Source of the DNA: JABWCQ01 sp964530625
Lineage (GTDB): Bacteria; Electryoneota; RPQS01
Assembly: GCA_964530625.1 (NCBI GenBank)
Contig: CAZHAK010000005.1
Location: forward strand, 1 to 64,000
Direction: 5' to 3'
DNA: 64,000 nucleotides
Shown in pieces: positions 9,165-16,453 of the stretch (position 1 is its first letter; each line of letters opens with the position of its first letter). Under the pieces are notes generated by a model, which saw only the letters and a program-made list of their open reading frames with translations, had not been told where the DNA came from and did not search any database. The position numbers were made by a program, and so were the translations under genes.

Positions 9165-10265
9165 ATGAGCCATCCGATCATTAAGGCCACACTCGATTTA
9201 GGGCAATCCCTGTGGCTTGACAACCTCAGCCGTGAGTTAATGGACTCCGGCGCGCTGGAGCGCTACGTTACCGAAGGAATACGTGGGATGACCTCAAATC
9301 CGACGATTTTTGAAAAAGCGTTTGCCAGCAGCACGGACTATGATGCCGACATTCGAAAGGGTATCGCCACCGATCTTACACCGCAGGAAGTGTTTGAGAA
9401 TCTTGCCGTCAGCGACGTGGCGCGGGCCTGCACAATTCTATCGGGAGTTTATCATGACTCCAAGGGTGTTGACGGCTATGTGAGTTTGGAAGTGTCCCCA
9501 ACGACGGCGTACGATACGAAGGGAACGATCCATGAAGCGATGCGTTTGTGGGAGCGAGTGAATCGCCCGAATCTGATGATTAAGGTGCCGGGAACGGTGG
9601 AGGGAATGCCTGCAGTTCTTGAGCTGCTTACGCGCGGCATCAATGTGAACATCACGCTGCTGTTCACGCTTGATCAGTACCGGAACGTCTTGGAGACATA
9701 TCTCAAGGCGCTGGAAGCGCGACATACGAAGGGCGAGGATTTGTCGAAGATCGCGTCTGTCGCGAGCTTTTTTGTCAGTCGAATTGACTCGGTAGCCGAT
9801 GCGCAGCTTGAAAAATCGGGACGAAAGGACTTAATGGCAAAGGGAGCAATTGCCAACGCCTATATGGCCTACAAGCACTTCCTGAGCGTAACCGGGTCGC
9901 CGCGCTGGCAGAAACTGGCTGCGGCCGGTGCGCGCGTGCAGCGCCCGTTGTGGGCTTCTACGTCAACGAAGAATCCCGACTACTCCGACGTATTGTATGT
10001 TGATGAGTTGATTGCTGAGCATACGGTCAATACAGTACCACCGCACACTTTATCCGCGTTCATGGATCATGGCAAGCCTTCCGCAAAGCTTGTAAAGAAT
10101 ATGGACTCTGGAGAAAAGACGCTGGCTGAGTTAAAGAACGCAGGCGCTGATATTGATCAAATCGCCTTCGACTTGATTGAAGACGGCGTGGTAAAGTTCA
10201 CGCATTCGTTTGAAACAATGCTAGCCGCAATTCAAAACAAGTTGAAGACCGGAGTAACAGCTTAG
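9165..10265 (+). CDS. tal: Transaldolase
   Basis: A 366-residue transaldolase of the longer class found in actinobacteria and cyanobacteria. It moves a dihydroxyacetone unit from sedoheptulose-7-phosphate to glyceraldehyde-3-phosphate, releasing erythrose-4-phosphate. Visible are GIRGMTSNPTIFEKA at the N-terminus, the Schiff-base Lys in NLMIKVPGT, and the later RPLWASTSTKNPDYSD block. AAGGAG lies 7 bases before the ATG. Some relatives are fused to glucose-6-phosphate isomerase, but this one ends at the normal length. It closes the tkt-rpiB-tal unit, and a strong bidirectional hairpin follows. Confidence 0.95.
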   Translation: MSHPIIKATLDLGQSLWLDNLSRELMDSGALERYVTEGIRGMTSNPTIFEKAFASSTDYDADIRKGIATDLTPQEVFENLAVSDVARACTILSGVYHDSKGVDGYVSLEVSPTTAYDTKGTIHEAMRLWERVNRPNLMIKVPGTVEGMPAVLELLTRGINVNITLLFTLDQYRNVLETYLKALEARHTKGEDLSKIASVASFFVSRIDSVADAQLEKSGRKDLMAKGAIANAYMAYKHFLSVTGSPRWQKLAAAGARVQRPLWASTSTKNPDYSDVLYVDELIAEHTVNTVPPHTLSAFMDHGKPSAKLVKNMDSGEKTLAELKNAGADIDQIAFDLIEDGVVKFTHSFETMLAAIQNKLKTGVTA

Positions 10266-10286
10266 GCTCGATATTCTTAGGCAAGA

Positions 10287-10319
10287 AAAAGCGGCAGACC
10301 GGTTTGGTCTGCCGCTTTT
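10287..10319. terminator. Bidirectional terminator between tal and the carbonic anhydrase gene
   Basis: A perfect 14-bp stem AAAAGCGGCAGACC/GGTCTGCCGCTTTT with a 5-base loop. A-rich on one side and T-rich on the other, it suits both convergent genes. Confidence 0.85.
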
Positions 10320-10339
10320 GCTATGCTATCTCGCCTTGC

Positions 10340-11176
10340 TCAGTAATGATGCTTCAACTTGCGATTCGATTGAGTCTTGTCAGACGAGGAATCGTCTGTG
10401 TACGATTTTTCTGTCTTGGCAACTGACTTATGCGATCTCTCGTCAAGTGGTTGTTTTGGTGCCGGGGCCTCGGCGACATGTTTGGCCGGTGTTGCTACGG
10501 GCCGGTTAAATGCCACGGCACCGGTTTGTGATTGCCAGATGACCGCTCCGGTGCCCATATCGTAAACAGCCGACAAGACTACGCAGTTGCCCGCCGCAAC
10601 AGCCTGCTCTATGCTGCGAGAACCAGAAATCAGCGAGGCGGCTCCCGCGCGGGCATTCTCTTTTATCGCTCCGTCATAGATTTCGTCGTCAGTGTAGCCT
10701 TTCGAAAGGCAAGCGTCGACGCTCGGGCGAATTTCATTCACCAAGGTGTTTAGCGGTTCAGGGAAGTCAGTGTCTGACAGCGCTGCACTGACTGCGCCGC
10801 ACTTCGTGTGACCCATGACGACAACGACCGGACAACCGAAATGTCCCACGGCATAATCTGCCGAAGCCAGAACCTCCACGGGGGTAACATTGCCTGCGAC
10901 GCGAATGACAAATAGTTCACCCAAACCGGAGTCGAAAATTTGTTCCGGGGGAACCCGCGAGTCGGCACAGGTGATAACACAAGCATAGGGGGTCTGGCCG
11001 GCGGTCAAGGTTTCGCGCCTGGCTGAACCACTGTCCCAGACGTTGGGCTTGCCTATGACGAATCTTTGGTTGCCATTTTGCAACTTGGTCATGGCCTGAT
11101 CCACAGACCAAACCTGTGTGTGATCGCCGGCGATTGAAGCGGTAAACGCGATCAACAAGCTAATCACTACTCTCAT
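10340..11176 (-). CDS. Exported beta-class carbonic anhydrase
   Basis: A beta-carbonic anhydrase (278 residues from the chosen start) that hydrates CO2 to bicarbonate. The zinc site is visible as CADSR (Cys and Asp, about residue 69) and GHTKCG (His and Cys, about residue 122). The start at 11176 was chosen because GGAGAA lies just upstream and translation then begins MRVVISLLIAFTASIAG, a clear signal peptide. An upstream in-frame ATG at 11254 would bury it. The enzyme is therefore probably periplasmic. After about residue 225 a low-complexity Pro/Ala then Lys/Ser/Asp-rich tail of about 50 residues ends in HHY; this is unusual for the family. It is convergent with tal and divergent from the Hpt gene. 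Confidence 0.9.
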   Translation of the reverse strand: MRVVISLLIAFTASIAGDHTQVWSVDQAMTKLQNGNQRFVIGKPNVWDSGSARRETLTAGQTPYACVITCADSRVPPEQIFDSGLGELFVIRVAGNVTPVEVLASADYAVGHFGCPVVVVMGHTKCGAVSAALSDTDFPEPLNTLVNEIRPSVDACLSKGYTDDEIYDGAIKENARAGAASLISGSRSIEQAVAAGNCVVLSAVYDMGTGAVIWQSQTGAVAFNRPVATPAKHVAEAPAPKQPLDERSHKSVAKTEKSYTDDSSSDKTQSNRKLKHHY

Positions 11177-11334
11177 GTCATTCTCCGAAATCGTTAAAGT
11201 CCACAAGGATAAAGAATAATCAGAGCAAACCTCATTCCACAAGTGGTCATCCAAAGGGCTTAAATATCACGGCGTGCTTATTGCGTAATGAATTCTGGTA
11301 AGCAGAGGACGTTGAACTCTTGCGTGGAAACCTT

Positions 11335-11706
11335 ATGAAAAACTCTATAACACTCTTAACAACTCATGTCAGTCGAGGCAGGCTCGATGACATCGGTATG
11401 GGCGACCCGAACTTCACCGTCGAACTGATTGATATCATGATTGAAGACGGCAGTCAACGGGTACAGAAGCTCCGTACCGCCCACAATCTTCAGCACTTTG
11501 AAGAAGTCGGGAAGATTGCCCATTCACTTAAGGGTGCGGCGCTGAACGTCGGGGCGATGACATTGGCGCAGCTCTGTGCGGAGATTGACGAAACTATCAG
11601 ATCACTGTCTGAGGCGATTACACCTGAACAAGTCGCGCTGGTTGAGGCGGAATTTACCAGTGTTGTGGAAGAACTTAAGCAAATCAAGAGTGAAATAACC
11701 GCATGA
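11335..11706 (+). CDS. Hpt-domain phosphotransfer protein
   Basis: A stand-alone histidine phosphotransfer domain of 123 residues. The phosphorylatable His is in IAHSLKGAALNVGA, the classic HSLKG motif, followed by the usual LA..C..IDE helix. I prefer the ATG at 11335 (GGA upstream) over a TTG at 11320. Its last codons overlap the start of a response regulator (ATGA), so the two proteins are made together and probably exchange phosphate. No histidine kinase is encoded nearby, so the donor is unknown; hybrid kinases elsewhere in the genome are likely. Confidence 0.88.
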   Translation: MKNSITLLTTHVSRGRLDDIGMGDPNFTVELIDIMIEDGSQRVQKLRTAHNLQHFEEVGKIAHSLKGAALNVGAMTLAQLCAEIDETIRSLSEAITPEQVALVEAEFTSVVEELKQIKSEITA

Positions 11707-12347
11707 AAGTGCTTGCCGTTGACGACGATCGTGTTACACTCTTGACACTCGAACGGCTGTTGTCCAAGTTCGGGTACGAGCCGCTGACAGCAAGTAGCGG
11801 AACAATGGCTTTGCAGTTGTTCCTTGAACATCGGCCCAAGATTCTGGTCACGGATTGGATGATGCCGGAGATGGAAGGGCCGACGGTGGTAAAGACGATT
11901 CGCGCGTTCGCGGAGTCGGAATACACTTATATCATCATGCTAACGTCGCGGCAAGACAAGGATGACATGATGGCGGGAATGCTTGCGGGTGTGGACGAGT
12001 TTATCACAAAGCCGATCGATCCAGATCAATTGCGCGCGCGGCTAAGGGTCGGGAAGCGCATTATGCTATTGCAGGATTCGCTTGCCAGCCGAGTGCGGGA
12101 ACTCGAGCAGGAAAGACAGCATGTGCAAACGCTGCAGGGATTTCTGCCGATTTGCTCCTATTGTAAAAAGATTCGAGATGATGAGAATCTCTGGTCGCAA
12201 ATTGAAGAGTATATCTGCGATCATCAGGAAAATGTCCAGTTCTCCCACTCAATCTGCCCGAGCTGTTATGAGAGCAAAGTGAAGCCGATGGAAGAGGCCT
12301 TTTGGGCAAAGAAGAAAGCCGAGCAAGAGGCCGTTGGACTTCCGTAG
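11703..12347 (+). CDS. Response regulator with C-terminal CxxC...CxxC tail
   Basis: A 214-residue protein. Residues 1 to about 115 form a CheY-like receiver: acidic pair in AVDDDR, phospho-Asp in LVTDWMMPEMEG, Thr/Ser in MLTSR, Lys in ITKPID. A short predicted coiled coil (VRELEQERQHVQTLQ) leads to a Cys-rich tail with CSYCKKIRDD and, about 35 residues later, CPSCYE. The spacing suggests a small zinc-binding or redox module. This tail recurs in many kinases and regulators, but I know of no assigned function. There is no DNA-binding or GGDEF domain, so output is probably protein-protein. It is co-translated with the Hpt gene, and a terminator follows. Confidence 0.88.
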   Translation: MKVLAVDDDRVTLLTLERLLSKFGYEPLTASSGTMALQLFLEHRPKILVTDWMMPEMEGPTVVKTIRAFAESEYTYIIMLTSRQDKDDMMAGMLAGVDEFITKPIDPDQLRARLRVGKRIMLLQDSLASRVRELEQERQHVQTLQGFLPICSYCKKIRDDENLWSQIEEYICDHQENVQFSHSICPSCYESKVKPMEEAFWAKKKAEQEAVGLP

Positions 12348-12366
12348 AAATTCCATATTGAATCCG

Positions 12367-12394
12367 AAACCGCGTCAACTCGCGCGGTTTTTTT
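12367..12394 (+). terminator. Rho-independent terminator after the Hpt/response-regulator pair
   Basis: An 8-bp stem AAACCGCG/CGCGGTTT with an 8-base loop, running directly into TTTTTTT. Confidence 0.85.
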
Positions 12395-12399
12395 GTTGG

Positions 12400-12428
12400 T
12401 TGCAGAAGTCGTGAACAAGCCTTATATT
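12400..12428 (+). promoter_or_regulatory. Sigma-70-like promoter for deoC
   Basis: TTGCAG, 17 bases, TATATT. It lies just after a terminator and about 30 bases before the chosen deoC ATG, as expected for a housekeeping promoter. Assigned by eye. Confidence 0.5.
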
Positions 12429-12456
12429 GGCGGAAACTCCCTACAAAGTGAACACG

Positions 12457-13125
12457 ATGACCAGAGAACTTGTTGTTTCCTTGATTGACCACACACTGTT
12501 GAAGCCCGACGCGACGCCTGCGCAAGTCGTGACGTTGTGTGATGAGGCGAGAGAGTATTCCTTTAAGACGGTTTGTGTGAATTCAAGATTTGTGGCGCAA
12601 TGCAAGCGTGAGTTAGCCGGGAGCGGGGTCGAGGTGTGCAGCGTCGTGGGGTTTCCCTTGGGAGCGATGAGCACACAGGCCAAGGTCGCGGAGTGCTTGC
12701 AGGCGGTTTCTGACGGTGCGACGGAAGTTGATATGGTGTTGTGGATCGGAGGACTGTTAAGCGGCGAGGATAAGACCGTCGAGCACGATATTCGCGCGGT
12801 TTCCGACGCTTGTCGCAGAATGGGCACACAACTTAAAGTTATTTTTGAGACGGCGATGCTAAGCGATGAGCAAATCGTGACCGCCTGCAAGTTATCGGTC
12901 AATGCGGGAGCGCAATGGGTGAAGACATCCACGGGCTTCGGACCCGGAGGCGCAACTGTTGAGGCTGTCCGGCTCATGCATCGTGAAGTTGTGGCACATG
13001 GACTAAAGGTCAAGGCATCGGGTGGTGTGCGGACGCTTGCGGCGCTGACGAAAATGGTGGATGCGGGTGCTGAGAGGATCGGCACTTCGAGCGGGTTGGC
13101 GATTGTGAGGGAACTTGAATTGTAG
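12457..13125 (+). CDS. deoC: Deoxyribose-phosphate aldolase
   Basis: A 222-residue class I aldolase that splits 2-deoxyribose-5-phosphate into acetaldehyde and glyceraldehyde-3-phosphate in deoxynucleoside salvage. Typical blocks are IDHTLLKPDAT, GFPLGAM, a D.V..IG..LSG-like stretch and the Schiff-base Lys in VKTSTGFGPGGAT. The ATG at 12457 gives the normal N-terminus. A TTG at 12427 would add ten residues but overlaps the -10 box of the likely promoter. No other nucleoside catabolism gene is adjacent, so it seems to be a single-gene unit between two terminators. Confidence 0.95.
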   Translation: MTRELVVSLIDHTLLKPDATPAQVVTLCDEAREYSFKTVCVNSRFVAQCKRELAGSGVEVCSVVGFPLGAMSTQAKVAECLQAVSDGATEVDMVLWIGGLLSGEDKTVEHDIRAVSDACRRMGTQLKVIFETAMLSDEQIVTACKLSVNAGAQWVKTSTGFGPGGATVEAVRLMHREVVAHGLKVKASGGVRTLAALTKMVDAGAERIGTSSGLAIVRELEL

Positions 13126-13172
13126 ATTGACCCTCTTAGCCACTAAGCGGAGCTTGGAGGGCTTACCATAAA

Positions 13173-13209
13173 GAAGCGGGCGACCTTTTGGGCCGCCCAC
13201 TTTTGTTTT
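13173..13209. terminator. Terminator between deoC and the NHL lipoprotein gene
   Basis: GGGCGACC and GGCCGCCC flank a short T-rich loop (one A-C mismatch), followed by TTTTGTTTTT. It sits between two convergent genes and can serve deoC. On the other strand the A/T flank is weaker. Confidence 0.7.
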
Positions 13210-13224
13210 TCGTTGATTAAGTAT

Positions 13225-15282
13225 CTATTGAGGAAGAGAATCGATCTTGGCTGAAATTTCGGCGATGCCTTGCGCGTTCGAGTCTTCCTTGAGGTGAATC
13301 TTGTAGCCGACGGAAACGGGGACGCACAGTCCGGCATTTTTGTCCGTGCAATAAGCGAAGCTCAACATCACATCGAGATTACCGGGGGGCAACTGTACGG
13401 CGGGGATTACCACTTTCACCGGGAGCTCGGGTCTTGCGGCAAGTCCTTCTAAAGGTGAGCCGTTTTTTGTGCGGACGGCATAGCTCAGCGGGGCGTCCTT
13501 GTTTAAGTGAACGCCATGGGGAAGCACTGCGCCGAGCGACAGAGTCAAGTCCTGTTCCTTGCGGAAGGCGACGGTAGCTTCGGCCGTCGCATCGAAGTCC
13601 GTGGTCATGCTTTCTAACGTGCGCAGGCCGGACAACGCAAATTCTATCCATGAGTTGTCTTTAAGGGAGACACGAATAATCCGGTCGTGATTGGTGTCGG
13701 CAATATAGAGCCAGTCACCGTTGACCGAGATTCCGCCGGGTTCATAGAGGGAAAGTTTAGCAGGTGATTCCGTGGCTAAATCGGACGAGCCTGAGCCAAT
13801 CAAATCACTTGACTCACGTTTGTCGATGTTCAGTCGTTTGATTTTGTGATTGTATGTGTCGGCAACAAGAATGTCGTTGTTGTGAACGGTGACTCCGAGC
13901 GGATGCTGTAGAAGTGTGCGGTCGAATTTACCGGTACGATCACCGAAATCGAAAAGACCGCTGCCGATCATTGTTTCCACCACCGCGGTCTTAAGGTTGG
14001 CGCGTCGCACGGCGCTGACTTCGCTGTCGGCAAAGTAGAGCCAGTCGCCGGTCAGAGCAAGCCCTGAGGGTTGCGCCAGTGCCGCCGAGCGCGTTCCGGT
14101 TCCGTCAATAAGATCTTCGCGGCCTGACCCAGCCCACGCCCTGGCAAGACCTGTGGGCAGATCGAGCGTCCAGAGTTGATGCGGACCTGCCATTGCTATA
14201 TATAGCGTGTTTCCGTCCAGAGCCACGTCCCAGGGGCTGTTCAGACCTTGCGCTGTTCCAATTCCTCCGCCGAGCCGATCATAGACTTGCTCGCCCGTTC
14301 CGCTGATGGTTTCGACGGTTTTTGCGGTCAAGTCGAGTTTGCGAATCACGTGGTTGTCCGTGTCCGCGACGTAGAGTACATTATTTTTGTCGTCAAAGGC
14401 CATACCTTGCGGGTTGTCGAATTCTGCCGATTCGAACGCGCCTGACGCGCTGCCTTTTTTGCCGGAGCCTGCAATGGCCGAGACCTTTCCGGCGCTGTCG
14501 GCGATGACGATGCGATCGTGATTTGAATCGGCGATGAAGACGCGGTCTTTGACGGCCAAGACTTTTCCGGGAAAGGACAAACCTGAGGCTGCGGGGACAC
14601 GGGAGTCTCGATTGAACTCCGGCGGGCCCGAGGCCAGCACGCCTTTTTCACGGCCTTCCTCCAGAAGCGCCTCAATGATGCCGTCCAGAACTTCGAGGTT
14701 GCCCTCTCCGGATAACTGCCCGACTACGCGACCTTCGCCATCCACGACGGCCAGAGTGGGCCAAGCGCGGACGCCATACTCTGTCCAGATGCGGTGCTGT
14801 TCATCCACGATAACCGGATGCGCGATATTGTAACGATGGCAGGCGGTGAGAATGTTTTCCTTGTCACTCTCATTGTCAAACTTCGCTGAATGCACGCCGA
14901 TGACGACGACGGGTTGGTCGGCGTATTTATGCTCGATATACTCGAGATCGGGAAGAACGTGCATGCAGTTGATACAGCAATACGTCCAAAAATCCAGCAC
15001 GACGATGCGCCCTTTGAGTTCATCCTGAAAGTATAACGGGCGATCCGTGTTTACCCAAGCGAAGTCGCGCGGAAACTCCGGCGCACGGACGCGAGAGGTG
15101 GGAAGTTGCGGACGTGGCATTGAGGTTGACTCCGATGTGGTTTGGTTGGCGACGGCTTGCGAAGCAGTCTTGAAAGGAAAGGGTAGACGTGTAGCCGGAG
15201 GCGGCCCCGAGCATGAGGCGATCACGGCTCCCGTCAGCATTATAATCAGGCCAAATAGCAGGCGATTCGAACAGGTTTTCAT
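13225..15282 (-). CDS. NHLRC2-like lipoprotein: thioredoxin-fold plus NHL beta-propeller
   Basis: 686 residues from the ATG at 15282, chosen because translation then starts MKTCSNRLLFGLIIMLTG...ASC, a lipoprotein signal with the lipidated Cys near residue 25. An in-frame ATG at 15438 would hide it. A TlpA/thioredoxin-like domain (about 80-220) contains FWTYCCINC, where the Cys pair replaces the usual CxxC. About six NHL propeller blades follow (roughly 230-520, with repeated ADTxNHxI/R motifs), then a beta-rich C-terminal domain. This three-part order matches the NHLRC2 family, whose enzymatic role is unclear. An envelope redox or scaffold function is inferred. Its 5' end faces the aro promoter. 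Confidence 0.88.
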   Translation of the reverse strand: MKTCSNRLLFGLIIMLTGAVIASCSGPPPATRLPFPFKTASQAVANQTTSESTSMPRPQLPTSRVRAPEFPRDFAWVNTDRPLYFQDELKGRIVVLDFWTYCCINCMHVLPDLEYIEHKYADQPVVVIGVHSAKFDNESDKENILTACHRYNIAHPVIVDEQHRIWTEYGVRAWPTLAVVDGEGRVVGQLSGEGNLEVLDGIIEALLEEGREKGVLASGPPEFNRDSRVPAASGLSFPGKVLAVKDRVFIADSNHDRIVIADSAGKVSAIAGSGKKGSASGAFESAEFDNPQGMAFDDKNNVLYVADTDNHVIRKLDLTAKTVETISGTGEQVYDRLGGGIGTAQGLNSPWDVALDGNTLYIAMAGPHQLWTLDLPTGLARAWAGSGREDLIDGTGTRSAALAQPSGLALTGDWLYFADSEVSAVRRANLKTAVVETMIGSGLFDFGDRTGKFDRTLLQHPLGVTVHNNDILVADTYNHKIKRLNIDKRESSDLIGSGSSDLATESPAKLSLYEPGGISVNGDWLYIADTNHDRIIRVSLKDNSWIEFALSGLRTLESMTTDFDATAEATVAFRKEQDLTLSLGAVLPHGVHLNKDAPLSYAVRTKNGSPLEGLAARPELPVKVVIPAVQLPPGNLDVMLSFAYCTDKNAGLCVPVSVGYKIHLKEDSNAQGIAEISAKIDSLPQ

Positions 15283-15450
15283 TTGATTCTTAGGAGGGAA
15301 TGGGAGAGGGATGGTGCGAGGGCTTATCTCAAAGACGAATCGGTCACGAAAAAGTTCCAATGTTCCCGGAGCAGTATGTTCAAGTATAGTAAAAACAAAG
15401 GCAATTATAGATTGCTGGAAAAGGCGACAAGAATTCAAGTACTCAGAATC

Positions 15451-15479
15451 TTGAATGAGACCGCTATTTTCCGTATAAT
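15451..15479 (+). promoter_or_regulatory. Sigma-70-like promoter of the aro operon
   Basis: TTGAAT, 17 bases, TATAAT (perfect -10). The implied transcript starts near 15486, about 28 bases before the aroF ATG at 15514. This argues against the longer in-frame start at 15283 for aroF. The stretch 15283-15450 otherwise shows no gene and forms the divergent spacer to the NHL lipoprotein gene. Confidence 0.65.
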
Positions 15480-15513
15480 TAGCAACTATTTACGCCTGAA
15501 ACAACCTCCGCCC

Positions 15514-16443
15514 ATGCCCCAAGACACGAAAAATCGCTTGGCTGACCCTTTCACCAAACAAGGGGCACCCAATACATCTTCGCTGGACCTTTTGACCGAC
15601 AGCCAAGGCTCGATGACTTTTCATCGCGTCTTGCGGCGGGCACATCCTGCTGATACAATCGTGGGAGTTCGCGGCGTGGCAATAGGTGGACAGGAATTGA
15701 CGGTTATCGCCGGACCTTGTGCGGTGGAGTCTCCGCAGCAATTGATGGCGGCCGCTGAACGAGCGGCGGCGCACGGAGCGCATCTGCTTCGCGGCGGCGC
15801 GTTCAAATTACGTACATCGCCTTACGCGTTTTCCGGTTTGGGTGAAGCTGGGCTGAAACTGCTTAGCGAAGCGCGGCGCATCTCGGGTTTGCCGATTGTT
15901 ACGGAAGTTGTGGATGAGGAGAGTGTGCTACTCTCCGCGGCCCACGCCGACATGCTGCAGATCGGGACGCGCAATATGCACAATTATGTTTTGCTCAAGC
16001 AAGCGGCGGCAACGGGCAAACCGATTTTGCTGAAGCGAGGGATGTCGGCGACGCTCGACGAGTTTCTTCATGCGGCGGAATATATTCTTGCGGCGGGTAA
16101 CTCACAGGTTGTGTTATGCGAGCGCGGGATTCGGACTTTTTCAGATTTTACTCGCAATACCCTGGACTTGAACATCGTGCCTGCACTGAAGCAGATGACG
16201 CATTTGCCGGTGATTACCGATCCGTCACACGGCACGGGCCGGGCTGATTTGGTTGCGCCGATGTCGCGGGCATCCATTGCCGCCGGAGCGGATGGTGTGC
16301 TGATTGAAATGCATCCCGATCCTGAGAAGGCGCTGTCCGATGGTTATCAGTCACTCGATCCGGAAGAATTCGGTGAGTTGATTAGTGATCTTGCGCGGCT
16401 GGCTCCGATTATGGGACGGACGTTGACGCGACGTGGGCAGTAG
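15514..16443 (+). CDS. aroF: 3-deoxy-7-phosphoheptulonate (DAHP) synthase, type I-beta
   Basis: Condenses phosphoenolpyruvate and erythrose-4-phosphate, the first step to chorismate. Core motifs are IAGPCAVESPQQ, GGAFKLRTSPYAF, the QIGTRNMHN strand, LLKRGMSATLDE, a conserved CERGIRTF and the metal-site region DPSHGTGR. 309 residues from the ATG at 15514, which follows the mapped promoter-like sequence. An alternative ATG is at 15610. Type I-beta enzymes often carry an N-terminal ferredoxin-like or chorismate-mutase regulatory domain. Here only about 45 low-complexity residues precede the barrel, so classical feedback control looks absent. First gene of the aro operon. Confidence 0.93.
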   Translation: MPQDTKNRLADPFTKQGAPNTSSLDLLTDSQGSMTFHRVLRRAHPADTIVGVRGVAIGGQELTVIAGPCAVESPQQLMAAAERAAAHGAHLLRGGAFKLRTSPYAFSGLGEAGLKLLSEARRISGLPIVTEVVDEESVLLSAAHADMLQIGTRNMHNYVLLKQAAATGKPILLKRGMSATLDEFLHAAEYILAAGNSQVVLCERGIRTFSDFTRNTLDLNIVPALKQMTHLPVITDPSHGTGRADLVAPMSRASIAAGADGVLIEMHPDPEKALSDGYQSLDPEEFGELISDLARLAPIMGRTLTRRGQ

Positions 16444-16453
16444 CTCGCGAGCT

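Noticed and set aside
12441..13085. 214-residue minus-strand ORF opposite deoC
   Set aside because: Antisense shadow; deoC has all family motifs.
15283..15513. N-terminal 77-residue extension of aroF starting at a TTG
   Set aside because: The stretch includes a good TTGAAT-17-TATAAT promoter and its translation is not like any DAHP synthase regulatory domain; the ATG at 15514 is better.
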